The notes below the pieces were generated by a model. The model was not told the origin of the DNA, did not search any database, and saw only the letters and a list, made by a program, of their open reading frames with translations. From positions 75,556 to 106,684 of the forward strand of contig NW_003131858.1 of NCBI RefSeq assembly GCF_000003605.2: DNA of 31,129 nt, in the 5' to 3' direction. The first letter of the stretch is position 1. Every line of letters begins with the position of its first letter. Shown here piece by piece: positions 23,283 to 31,129 of the stretch. The stretch comes from Saccoglossus kowalevskii. Lineage: Eukaryota > Hemichordata > Enteropneusta > Harrimaniidae. Both the position numbers and the translations under genes were made by a program.

Positions 23283-23770
23283 GTCATGTGACTTTTTCCA
23301 CCAAGTTTTTTCCCTCCAAAACGGTAAAATTCACTTTTAAATCTTCTTCTTTAGAACCACTAGGCAAAATTCCCCCACATATGGTATTTTATCTATATTT
23401 GACGCACATTTCAGTTTGCAATATTTGTTATGATTGTCACATGTTTTGGTCACCATTTTGGTTTTCTTCTAGGCAGGAAGTAGTTTTTTACTTATGCCAT
23501 ATGTATGTGAATATTGTCTTGTTTGCTGCAATGCATCTCTATATGAAACTCTCTCAGAATGTCAAAAAAGATTTCAGATCAATCATATGGTTTGGCCACC
23601 ATCTTGGATTTTATGTAAAATTTACCAAAACATTTGTTTCTCAAAAGAAATTCAACGACTCAACTCGATATGCTGCGTTTAAGATGTACGGTCATAGCTT
23701 GTTGCAAGAAAAATATTAAAATTTTAATCAGTCATGTGGTGTGGCCACCATATTTGATTTTGTGAAAATG
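23283..23770 (+). repeat. Degenerate tandem repeat, period about 150 bp, four copies
   Basis: A degenerate core of the form TCATGTGGTTTGGCCACCAT followed by CTTGGATTTTATG recurs near 23283, 23436, 23581 and 23731, spaced about 153, 145 and 150 bases. The last two copies agree best and the first is poorest. The repeat explains the long open frame at 23246-23719. Confidence 0.7.
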
Positions 23771-25552
23771 GTACTTTTGCAATTAAATTTTTTGTATTGA
23801 TCTGTTTTGGCGAAAGATTTTTATGTGTATTGTACTCTTGAGGTACATTCTTTCACCCGAATGGCACATGGCTAGGCACCCATTAGGTTGGGCTTCTAAA
23901 ATCATTAATGTGCATAACTGCTATATCTCAAGCACTGTTATAGCTAGGAAGATGAAACCTGTGTTATTATGGTGACATTAAACAAGAGATTTGTCTAAAA
24001 TAACAGAAGCACGGTCATTGCCATTCATATTAGTGACAGGATGCTTAGGAGTGTAATTAGTAAAAACTAAACACATTAGACAGACCAGCATTAGTGATAA
24101 AATCTTGTTTAAATATGCAAGGTCATAATTTCAAAGCTTGGCAGCAGGCAGAGCACTTCCTGTTGTCCAGCTATTTAACCCTTATAACAGATTGCTTTCT
24201 GAACCAAAATATTACTCTTATATTCAATGATCAAATGGGAAAAGGGATGATTATTTCCTGATTTCTCGCCTTAGGTTGTTCCATTGAGGTCCATGATAGT
24301 ACAAACATAAACAACCCATGATAATTATGTAATAATTGTATATTACATTAACAGAAAGGTTAATAAACTATTTTGCATGCCTGCTGGCTTGATGTTTTCC
24401 TATAATGTAGGTTGTAAAAGCAAGTTATTTCAGTGATTGTTGGAGGGGACTAAGTGATTGATATACCAGTATTCTCAATCTTTAACTAACTTCTAGCAGT
24501 TTTGAAGAATTTAGAAGATAAATGTTTAAATATTCTAATTTTACATTACTGGTACATAATGTATATGTAATGGAAAAGATAATTTGCCGTACCCCTATCT
24601 TACCATTCTTTAATTTGTATTATTTTGCTAAAACATTGTTATCCCCATTCTTATATTTGTGCTAATGGGAAGATGCAGTTTGAATAAAATACTAGCATAT
24701 TAATAACTTTACTACTCTACAAGTGCCATCCGAGTGTAAACTAAATCAGTACATGTATTTCTATATTTCAGATTTGATAAAGGACTGCATCGTGACACTG
24801 CATCAAGGCAGCAAATACCATTACGTCTTGCCTACGCACTCACTATTCATAAGAACCAAGGCATGACAATTGATTCCGTCACTGTAGACTGTAAATGTGT
24901 CTTCAACCCAGGACAGATAGGTATAGCGATTAGCCGGGCAAAGAAGCTCAGTGGACTGAGAGTGGTCAATTTCAATAAGAAGCTATGTCCACCTCAGCCT
25001 ACAGTTATTTCTGAATTTCTTCATAGAAAAGAGCATGCATTTCTAGACGACCTTTCATGTTGCACTCATAAAGCTGAAGAAAACATTGCAAGTCGTCTTC
25101 CAGCCATGTATGAACTAGTGGATGAGGAAGAGGAAGAAGAAGAATACAGAAGTGATGATGAGTTCACCATTGAAGAAATTGTCATACAAGGTTTAGAAAG
25201 AGAACATGAAGAAACTGATGACAGTCAGTTACCGGATAATACAGGTGATATCACAGTACAAGTACCAGCTTCATTCATACCACATGCTGTTATAAAATCT
25301 ATGGTGTATGCTGTTCCTGAGACTGATAACCAGAGAAGACAAAACACAGTGATAGGAACTTTGACAAGAGATGCAGATATACTACAAGACTTCTGTAATC
25401 GGCAATGGCAAGTGGTGTACAGTTTTTTTGAAAGAAGTTGCTCAGAATCAACATTTGAGACAAATCATGCCTCGGCCTTCATGTAAAAGTTCTGTGTCTA
25501 TTTACAAAGTCAAGCATATAAAGTAGCTTGCCTTTCTTTCCTTCAAAAACAG

Positions 25553-26700
25553 TCTTTAGTCCAGCAACAAATCAAAAAAACAAAACGATGTCGCAGGAAG
25601 GAATGGAAAGCTTGAGGTATTTGGCTGGTAGATGCGTCTATAAAGTGAAAAGACGATTAAAGAAAACGGTAGCACGAAATCTGTATTCCACAAAGTCAAT
25701 TTATTGAATTATTTGGAGGTACCATATGACCAACTGTTATTGATTTCTAACTATAAAGACACGTTAGAAGAAATTCAACGTAGACAATACTCTACAGGTA
25801 GACTAACACATATTAGTGATATCTTGTTTGAATTTTTTTATGATCTGGAGATGAAAAGAGAACAAATCCATTGTATAGAATTTGTGCACCTGGAAGGCTC
25901 TAATGCTGTGCAAGTAGCCAGTCAAATGTTACTGGAGGACAATGACTTGTTCCAAAAGTGGCTAAGAATATTTGCTGTCTATAAAGATCCTGTCAATCTC
26001 CTAGAAGAAAAAGGTCCAAGGAATGAGTGCAAAGATGTCTGCTTGAATTTAGTAAACTTGTCTGTAGCAATCACCACCTTTCACCAAGAGTTGATCTCTT
26101 CATATATGTTAGTTGCCAACAACATATTTCGAAAAGAATAAAATGGGAAAGAAAAAAGGTATGTCCCATCATCATGCTGTCTATGTGAAGAAGAGCAGTA
26201 CACAAATCTCACAATCAGTTATTACTATTAATACCATGCAAAATGATTTGACAGAGCAGAAAATTATCAGTCACACTCACTTGAAAGACCAGCTAACAAT
26301 GGATGGTAACTACTTGGATAAAACCAAATTTAAGAAAGCAGAGTTAATACTACTATGTGATGCACACAATGTGACACACAAGTCAAGGTCAACAGTAAAG
26401 GACTTGAAATTATTAATCTATTAAAATTGCAACTGGAATGCCCAACCCAGATGTGTTTACTGCAGGTTCATCTGGACAAGGAAACAAAAGAAAAAGATCA
26501 CCACCAGCCAAACAAATTTCCAAGAAGAGGAAAATTACTGTAAAAGATAAAACTCAGTCCAAAGAAATTTCTATTTGTAAATCGGGAGAAACTGGTGGTT
26601 TGTGGTTATGTTGTGACAAGTGTTCTGAATGGTACCATGGTGGGTGTGTTGGCTTACAAGATGAAGAAGTCAGTAATCTAGCTGATGGAAATTATTTAAG
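25553..26700 (+). pseudogene. Frameshifted gene: unknown domain, SAP-like, PHD finger
   Basis: One protein appears spread over shifting frames. Part a (25553-25671, after a good CTTTCCTTC...CAG acceptor) includes ESLRYLAGRCVYKVKRRL. Part b (about 25680-26141) includes NYLEVPYDQLLL, EIQRRQYSTGRLTHISDIL and DNDLFQKWLRIF. Part c (26143-26424) ends in a SAP-like DNA-binding segment (KFKKAELILLCDAHNV and KDLKLLI). Part d (26425-26700) has a basic nuclear-signal-like run (NKRKRS, SKKRKIT) and the first part of a PHD finger, GLWLCCDKCSEWYHGGCVGL. The exon ends at a strong AG|GTAAGT donor, so the last zinc ligands would sit in the next exon; none convincing was found (a candidate acceptor is at about 27655). 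YLAG resembles a segment near the end of several eukaryotic transposases, but I do not recognise the family. The frame changes suggest decay. Chromatin or DNA binding is inferred from SAP and PHD only. Confidence 0.6.
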
Positions 26701-26704
26701 GTAA

Positions 26705-27187
26705 GTAACAACGGCAAAATATAAATTGTACATTCTCCGATAGTAGCACCTTGACGCATGTGAATTGCAGAGACATTCATTTACTTGGTCCAATTCAGTG
26801 TACAATAAATGTGTTTTTATATTGGAGATGTGCTTTTAAAGAGCCAATATTGTATAGGTAATCGCACTATTTTATTATTATAAATACCGGTGCCGCATAT
26901 GATCAACATTTTGAAACAAATACAAGTTAAGCCAACAACAGAAGTGACATTTACAGAGATACAATTACTTGCTTGCACCACAGCAAAGATTATGAAATTT
27001 AAACTGTCTGCAAGCAAATTTGAGTAAACTCTATGGCCTGAATAAAAGATCCAATGAGAAGGTTTAATGACTTGATGGTATTTATGAAAATAATAAGAAT
27101 CTCAATAAAATTTCCATGATTTGCGGTGTATAGCAAAAGTGGTTCACAGTATTTTTTTCTATCCTGGTACAAATTTTAGGCACTGAT
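26705..27187. other. Non-coding stretch, probably intronic
   Basis: This follows the GTAAGT donor of the PHD exon. It is AT-rich, and the only long frame (minus strand 26817-27017) has no recognisable content. Confidence 0.35.
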
Positions 27188-27328
27188 TCAATGTTGGGCT
27201 ATTCCTCCAGTGGCAATGTCCCAGTCTACATAACTTTCTCTCAGTGCTTCTTCCGAGGTCATGGTATTGATTGACAATGGTGTATTGTCTTGACTGGGCA
27301 GGTCTAGTTTTTTTTTAGCTGGAGGGTG
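27188..27328 (-). CDS. Short coding-like piece, possible C-terminal exon
   Basis: On the minus strand a 47-codon frame reads PAKKKLDLPSQDNTPLSIN, then TMTSEEALRESYVDWDIATG, and ends at TGA 27188-27190. A possible acceptor (CCCTCCAG) lies at its 5' end. Codon choice and the polar, acidic residue mix look like a real protein tail. The family is not recognised. It lies between the PHD gene and the transposase relic, in the same orientation as the latter but downstream of its stop, with a transposon copy in between, so it may belong to another gene. It could also be chance. Confidence 0.3.
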   Translation of the reverse strand, partial: HPPAKKKLDLPSQDNTPLSINTMTSEEALRESYVDWDIATGGIAQH

Positions 27329-27903
27329 ATATTAAAAAGTAGGTAATAATTAGGGACACTCTATGAAACTGCACGACACCTGCTACCCTCGTTACAGTCT
27401 CAACACCCAAACCAGTCCACAATAGGTTGGCACCACAGACAAGGTTGTAATAGCTATGTTTGTCATTATGCTTTATTTACATCAGTAAATGTATTATCTT
27501 GACAAGGCTTTTGTATCAATTCATACAACTGTATAGAAATCCATGATCATAGACAATACCATATCTATAATTACAAGCTGTAAGATTTGTTTGAAATTGC
27601 AGTTGCCTACATATAATAAAAGATGTTGATATGCACTTTCTTTTCTGTTTACAGAAATGTTCAAAAGTGAGCATGGCATGTCCTATCTAGACTAGAAGTT
27701 GATATTGAATAATTAAATAAATACCACTGTACAGGTAAGTTATTTAAACTGTTTTATAACTGATAGACTAAAGGAAAATGAGTTTATTTGCATACTTAAA
27801 TTTAAAAAAAATTACATACAAATTAGGATGTCCAAACATTTTAGTATCTGGCACGACAGAAATTTCTTTGCAAATTAATAAAAGGGTTAGTGTTGGTAAA
27901 TAC
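27329..27903. other. AT-rich non-coding stretch
   Basis: No gene is supported. A TTTACAG at about 27650-27656 could be the acceptor for the exon after the PHD donor, but it reads only a few codons to a stop in the matching phase. Confidence 0.35.
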
Positions 27904-28744
27904 TTGAGGTAGAGATGCAGGTTTGTGGGCACTTGGGGTGATTTTTTTTCGCTCTTTATTATCCAAACAGTCTTGGCTATAGATTGTTAAATTTTTGTAG
28001 AATTTTGAATAGTGGAACATACTCAAAAAACGATTTTAAAATATAGATAACAGGTACAAACAGTCTCTTTTGAATGCTTAGCAAGGCTGTACATTAATAA
28101 TAAAAAAGAAACATGGTGAAAAAAAGAAATGACGGGATCTCCATATTATGCACTATATTTAACTTTTTACAAAACGATAATACATTTAAATTTGGAACTG
28201 TTACAGCCATTTTAATTATGAGCATTAGCAAACTTCTTACTGAGTGAATGGTTATGCAAATTAACAATTATCTCAGCTGCTTTTTAGTGCACAGAACTTT
28301 AAAAAATAGCTTCTAGACGCTTTGACCATTTGTTTTGAAATTTTCACAAATGATTGACAGCGTGTTTATCTTCAAAACGCCGTCGGGCATTGTTTTTGGT
28401 TGAACAGTGTTGCAACAATCGTGCAGACAACTAGCATGGGTGTTAATTTATGCATAAACTTGAGCTCCTGCCCTGCAAAATTGACAACTGGACTGATGTA
28501 CCCATGAACCAATTTTGACAGGAAACAGAAACATGGTTTAGAAGCTATTTTTTTTTAAATTACTTTTGACCAAAAAAGCACATTTTTGTGCATATTTCAA
28601 ACTACAGTGTCCAGAAAAAAATACTAACAAAATTTTTAAATTCATACAATAAGCTTTCCGAAAATATATAGTTTTGTGGACAAGGGAGGTCATCTTGGTT
28701 TCCTAATTAAAATACCTGTCAGGTAAACTGCATCTCTACCTTAA
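27904..28744. mobile_element. Non-autonomous TTAA-flanked DNA element, copy 2
   Basis: This copy matches 5232-6029 along nearly all its length in the same orientation. The left end is TTGAGGTAGAGATGCAGGTT. The right end, reverse-complemented, is TTAAGGTAGAGATGCAGTTT, so its terminal inverted repeats agree at 18 of 20 bases. It keeps about 110 bases before the right end that copy 1 lacks, and lacks a short piece near 28490. TTAA is intact at the right end and changed to TTGA at the left, the mirror image of copy 1, which supports TTAA as the original flank. It is non-coding and ends 20 bases from the stop of the transposase relic on the minus strand. Confidence 0.78.
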
Positions 28745-28763
28745 CATGTAATCATTAATCAAG

Positions 28764-30153
28764 TCAGTTTTTTACACCCAATACCTTCCTTCTTTTGCTT
28801 TGGCTATTCTTCAGTGGCTCATCTGTGTGCATGTGATAGGGTAAAACAGCATATCCTGTTTTGTCCATGACTGCAGCATTTGACTTTTGTGACTGACTTC
28901 CCTGTGTTAACAATATCGTTTTGATACTTTTTCCCGAATTGGGCATAAGTTGGGTTTTGGTTAGAACCATTCATACTGCGTTGGGAACAAAACAAGTTTT
29001 CTACAACATCAGAGTTTACTCGTCCTGGGATGATGTATCCTCCCATACAGAATTTTAATTTGTTTTTACAGATTTTATCAAAACCTAGAACTAGGCTTTT
29101 TAAGTCATTCCTATTCTCCTTGGACATGAGAGCACTATTTTTTTCCTGGACTGTTAGAGTGTTATCAGCCTGTACATCATTTTTTCACTGAGTAAACCAC
29201 TCCGGTGCACATTTGTTTTCAACAATGCGTTTATCTTCATAACTTGTTATTGGCCTCATGTCTCGGAAATTTGAAACCAATGTTGATGTGTGAGTGAGGA
29301 GTTCAATGGTTTTGGTCAGAGTCCATTTCTCGATATCATCTGACAAGGACTTTTGGTATGCCTGTAAAGCAAACAAGAATATATAGAAAATGTTGTTCTT
29401 GATAGTTATAAGTAAAGCATGATTGCCTGCTCAAGATATGATAAATAACTAGGGGGGAAAATACACTTCTTTCTTGCTTTACAGACACAGACTTACCACC
29501 ATTAAATACAACATGTCCTTATCGAGTACTTGTTCTGCAAGGTGGTTGCGCATCTTTGATGCTTGGTCAGGGTGCAAATGTTCATCACTTAGTTTGTAGT
29601 GCACTCTGATGGGATTGGTTGCACCATCCAATTGATAGGCCTTCACCCATTGGCTCCATAAAATGTCATTATTGCCAAAAACAAAGTGTTTTGCCTTCTT
29701 ACTTCTAGAACTTTTGAGCTTCTTAAACTCATGCTACATATGTGAATTAAAAATGAATTTTCTCTTAGTTTTTTTAGATATTTATCCATTCATTATTTTA
29801 AAGAAGTGTTTCATATTGTTAATCAGAAGTCAATTTTTTTATACATGTATTTGTATTGGACACCAAGTTAAAACAAAAGAAATTATTAGTGATACTCACA
29901 GAAGGGTCAAAAAGAAAAGTTATTTCATGTTGACTATCATGTAAATCATTTACAGTAAAATCACTCTCTTCTGGGAGATTTTCAGGGAAATGTAACTTGA
30001 CAAATGATCTGTTATCGGATGCCCCATCAAAGCAGCTGTAATTCACCTAATAAACATAAGAAAACAAACTAGAATGTGTCAGCAAGAGATTTCTTACATT
30101 GTTCATTTTCATTACAGTTACTGGTTCTCTGTTGAAGATAAATGCATCTAGAT
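28764..30153 (-). pseudogene. P-element/THAP9-type transposase relic, multi-exon
   Basis: A DDE (RNase H-fold) transposase of the P-element superfamily, without its N-terminal part. Minus-strand exons: a likely small one at 30153-30098 (AFIFNREPVTVMKMNN), 30046-29900 (NYSCFDGASDNRSFVKLHF to FLFDPS), 29733-29497 (HEFKKLRSS, DILWSQWVKAY, SKMRNHLAEQVL) and 29361-28764. GT-AG sites (TCT|GTGAGT, GTG|GTAAGT; acceptors ending TAG, TAG, CAG) keep phase 0. The joined FLFDPS-HEFKKLRS matches the family's DPPH-LLK-RNN segment, and VNSDVVENLFCSQR...NPTYAQF is the C-terminal hallmark; DGASDNR probably carries a catalytic aspartate. Damage: TGA at 29187-29185, where relatives are expected to have tryptophan, and a frameshift near 28915, after which another frame continues with SQSQKSNAAVMDK to TGA at 28764. 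No THAP zinc finger or first catalytic block is found; they may lie beyond the LINE or be lost. Confidence 0.75.
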
Positions 30154-30163
30154 CTGAAGCTTA

Positions 30164-30689
30164 GAATGAACTGATTTTATTTACACTTGCATGTCTAGAA
30201 GAACAGTATCTCAACGCCTTTGTGTTTTTGCACCTTTCACTTTCTGTTATAATTTTATTTGCAACTGAAGTATGGAACAGTTAATCATATTGTTTTGCCT
30301 GCATCTTGAAAAACTATTGGATGATCTGATTTTGCAGAAATTGCCTGAATATTTTAGAATTTTCCATTGGATCAAAAATTAATCTTTTTAATTTCATGCA
30401 TGTCCTTACAAATAAAATTAAAACATGCAATCAATTGAAAGTTTATTACACAAATCATGCACATTCAAAATAGCAAAATCCAGCTATGGGAATTATTAGG
30501 CTATAATAGAGTATTTCTGGCAATCCCCTCCAATGCTTGTAGATGTGATTCACACATTTGACAATGTGGTGCAAAATACATTTGGTTAGAAAAAAAATGA
30601 CTAAATCTGTTGTAGCGCTGAATAATTAACACTGTCAACATGGCTCAATCTTTAGATTATTCATTTATGATCTTTTTCTTATAGAATAA
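30164..30689. other. Region between transposase relic and LINE
   Basis: AT-rich DNA. On the minus strand 30584-30501 reads a short peptide with a Cys-x2-Cys pair, but no exon borders support it. Missing 5' exons of the transposase would be expected here or further right; I could not find them. Confidence 0.3.
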
Positions 30690-31129
30690 ATACTTTTGGG
30701 TAAAGTTACAATTGTTAAAAATCTTGCAATCTCACAACTAATCCATTTATTTTCCTCCTTGCCATCCCCTCCTAGTGCACTTATGAATCGTCTTAATGTA
30801 ATTATTAATCAATTTATTTGGAGTGGTAGGCGAGCTAAAATATCCAGGGCTACTCTTAGTCGTGGTGTTAAATATGGTGGTTTAAATTTACCTAATTTAA
30901 CACTATTTTCCAAGGCGTTAAAATTAACTTGGATTAAAAAGTCCCAAGAAAAAAGTGCTCACCCGTGGAAAATACTTTATTTTAATATTTTTAGGAAAAT
31001 TGGACATTATAAGATTTGGGAAGCAGATGCAAATTTTATTAAAAAGTATATTACTTCAATTAAAAATAACTTTTGGTCGGAAATAATGGACATTTGGCAT
31101 TCTTGTATAAATCATCAAAAATTTAATTA
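30690..31129 (+). mobile_element. 5'-truncated L1/Tx1-type LINE, C-terminal part of ORF2
   Basis: An open frame runs from 30690 to the window edge with no stop. It reads LGKVTIVKNLAISQLIH, then FIWSGRRAKISRATLSRG, YGGLNLPNLTLFSKALKLTW and HPWKIL. This is the well-known region after the reverse-transcriptase fingers and palm of L1/Tx1-class non-LTR retrotransposons (GK-x-x-IK, FIW, KI-R, GGL-x-x-P, ALK-x-x-W). Upstream of 30690 the frame meets a TAA and LINE-like sequence ends, so the copy is truncated at its 5' side, as is common for LINEs. It would encode the tail of the endonuclease/reverse-transcriptase polyprotein and continue into the 3' end outside the window. No frameshift is seen within the visible part, which suggests a fairly young insertion. 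Confidence 0.82.

Larger units (their letters stand above)
20123..24771 (+). other. 4.65 kb intron of the helicase gene, repeat-rich
   Basis: This is bounded by GTAATG and a pyrimidine-rich TTTCAG acceptor. It holds a YY1-like TCGCCATCTTGAA (20378-20390), an ETS-like CCGGAAGT (20700-20707), TATTCGCTGG-type repeats (22880-23005), a small inverted repeat GAGGGGTGCA/TGCACCCCTC (23079-23118) and the tandem repeat at 23283-23770. Open frames within it, including 157 codons at 23246-23719, lie over repeats and are not supported as genes. Confidence 0.6.
19018..25486 (+). pseudogene. PIF1-like DNA helicase, three exons, damaged
   Basis: Superfamily 1B helicase of the PIF1 type, which unwinds DNA with ATP. 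Exons are 19018-19818, 19956-20122 and 24772-25486, joined in matching phase by GT-AG introns (AAG|GTATGT ... TAG|GTT, then AG|GTAATG ... CAG|A). Motifs in order: Walker A GQAGTGKT (residues 18-25), TATTGLSALLL (Ia), LIIDKISM (Walker B), SGDFLQLRPVP (III), VPVILVKNLSTTLVNGLRG, then LAYALTIHKNQGMTID and GQIGIAISRAKKL (V/VI). The C-terminus is acidic, then unrecognised, ending at TAA. Damage: an in-frame TAG at 19129-19131 after Walker A, the Walker B glutamate replaced by lysine (19330-19332), and the usual QLPP proline replaced by arginine (19453-19455). Each fits a single base change. The N-terminus is shorter than in most relatives. No HUH Rep domain accompanies it, so a Helitron is not supported. 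An ATG at 19177 would make a protein lacking Walker A. Confidence 0.85.

Noticed and set aside
23246-23719. 157-codon + strand open frame
   Set aside because: It begins at a non-ATG codon, lies inside an intron and follows the 150-base tandem repeat, so its length reflects the repeat.
19018-25486. Helitron
   Set aside because: PIF1-type helicase is present, but no HUH Rep motif, no TC...CTRR ends and the transposase nearby is of another class.
30501-30584. Minus-strand peptide with CQMCESHLQALEGIARNTL
   Set aside because: Cys-x2-Cys and good residue mix, but no clear splice sites and too short to tell from chance.

Overview
The window reads as AT-rich nuclear DNA from an invertebrate animal. 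The evidence is an intact rhodopsin-family GPCR gene of somatostatin/allatostatin-C receptor type, GT-AG introns, a 4.6 kb intron full of repeats, a LINE fragment, a TTAA-flanked miniature transposon family, and a P-element-like transposase relic. The mixture would fit a mollusc, another lophotrochozoan or a similar marine invertebrate, but nothing here fixes the phylum.

Layout. 1-12 kb is mostly non-coding. It holds a few doubtful minus-strand coding-like pieces (1.3-2.6 kb), one nearly complete copy of the TTAA element (5232-6029), a strong 50 bp hairpin (7134-7260), a broken third copy of the TTAA element (10713-10815) and a (TA)16 tract. 12072-13040 carries the only clearly intact gene, a single-exon seven-helix peptide-receptor-like GPCR. 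13-16.1 kb shows nothing recognisable, and 16183-16449 has interleaved short duplications. 16846-18568 is a GC-richer tandem array of a unit of about 369 bp, with some blocks inverted and a 50-N assembly gap.

18.6-30.2 kb is the most interesting block: a decayed set of genes of the kind carried by mobile DNA. On the + strand a promoter-like stretch (YY1-type and CCAAT motifs) precedes a three-exon PIF1-like helicase with an in-frame stop and two altered motif residues. Next comes a frameshifted + strand gene: an unrecognised domain, then a SAP-like segment and a PHD finger. Converging from the right on the minus strand is a multi-exon P-element/THAP9-type transposase relic with a TGA and a frameshift. 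The second full TTAA-element copy (27904-28744) lies between them, ending 20 bp from the transposase stop. At the right edge a 5'-truncated L1/Tx1-type LINE runs out of the window.

How the parts fit: the GPCR is an ordinary host gene. The helicase, SAP/PHD and transposase genes all carry disabling changes and lie next to each other, so I infer one old composite mobile element or a nest of elements. The sequence alone cannot show that they ever moved together.
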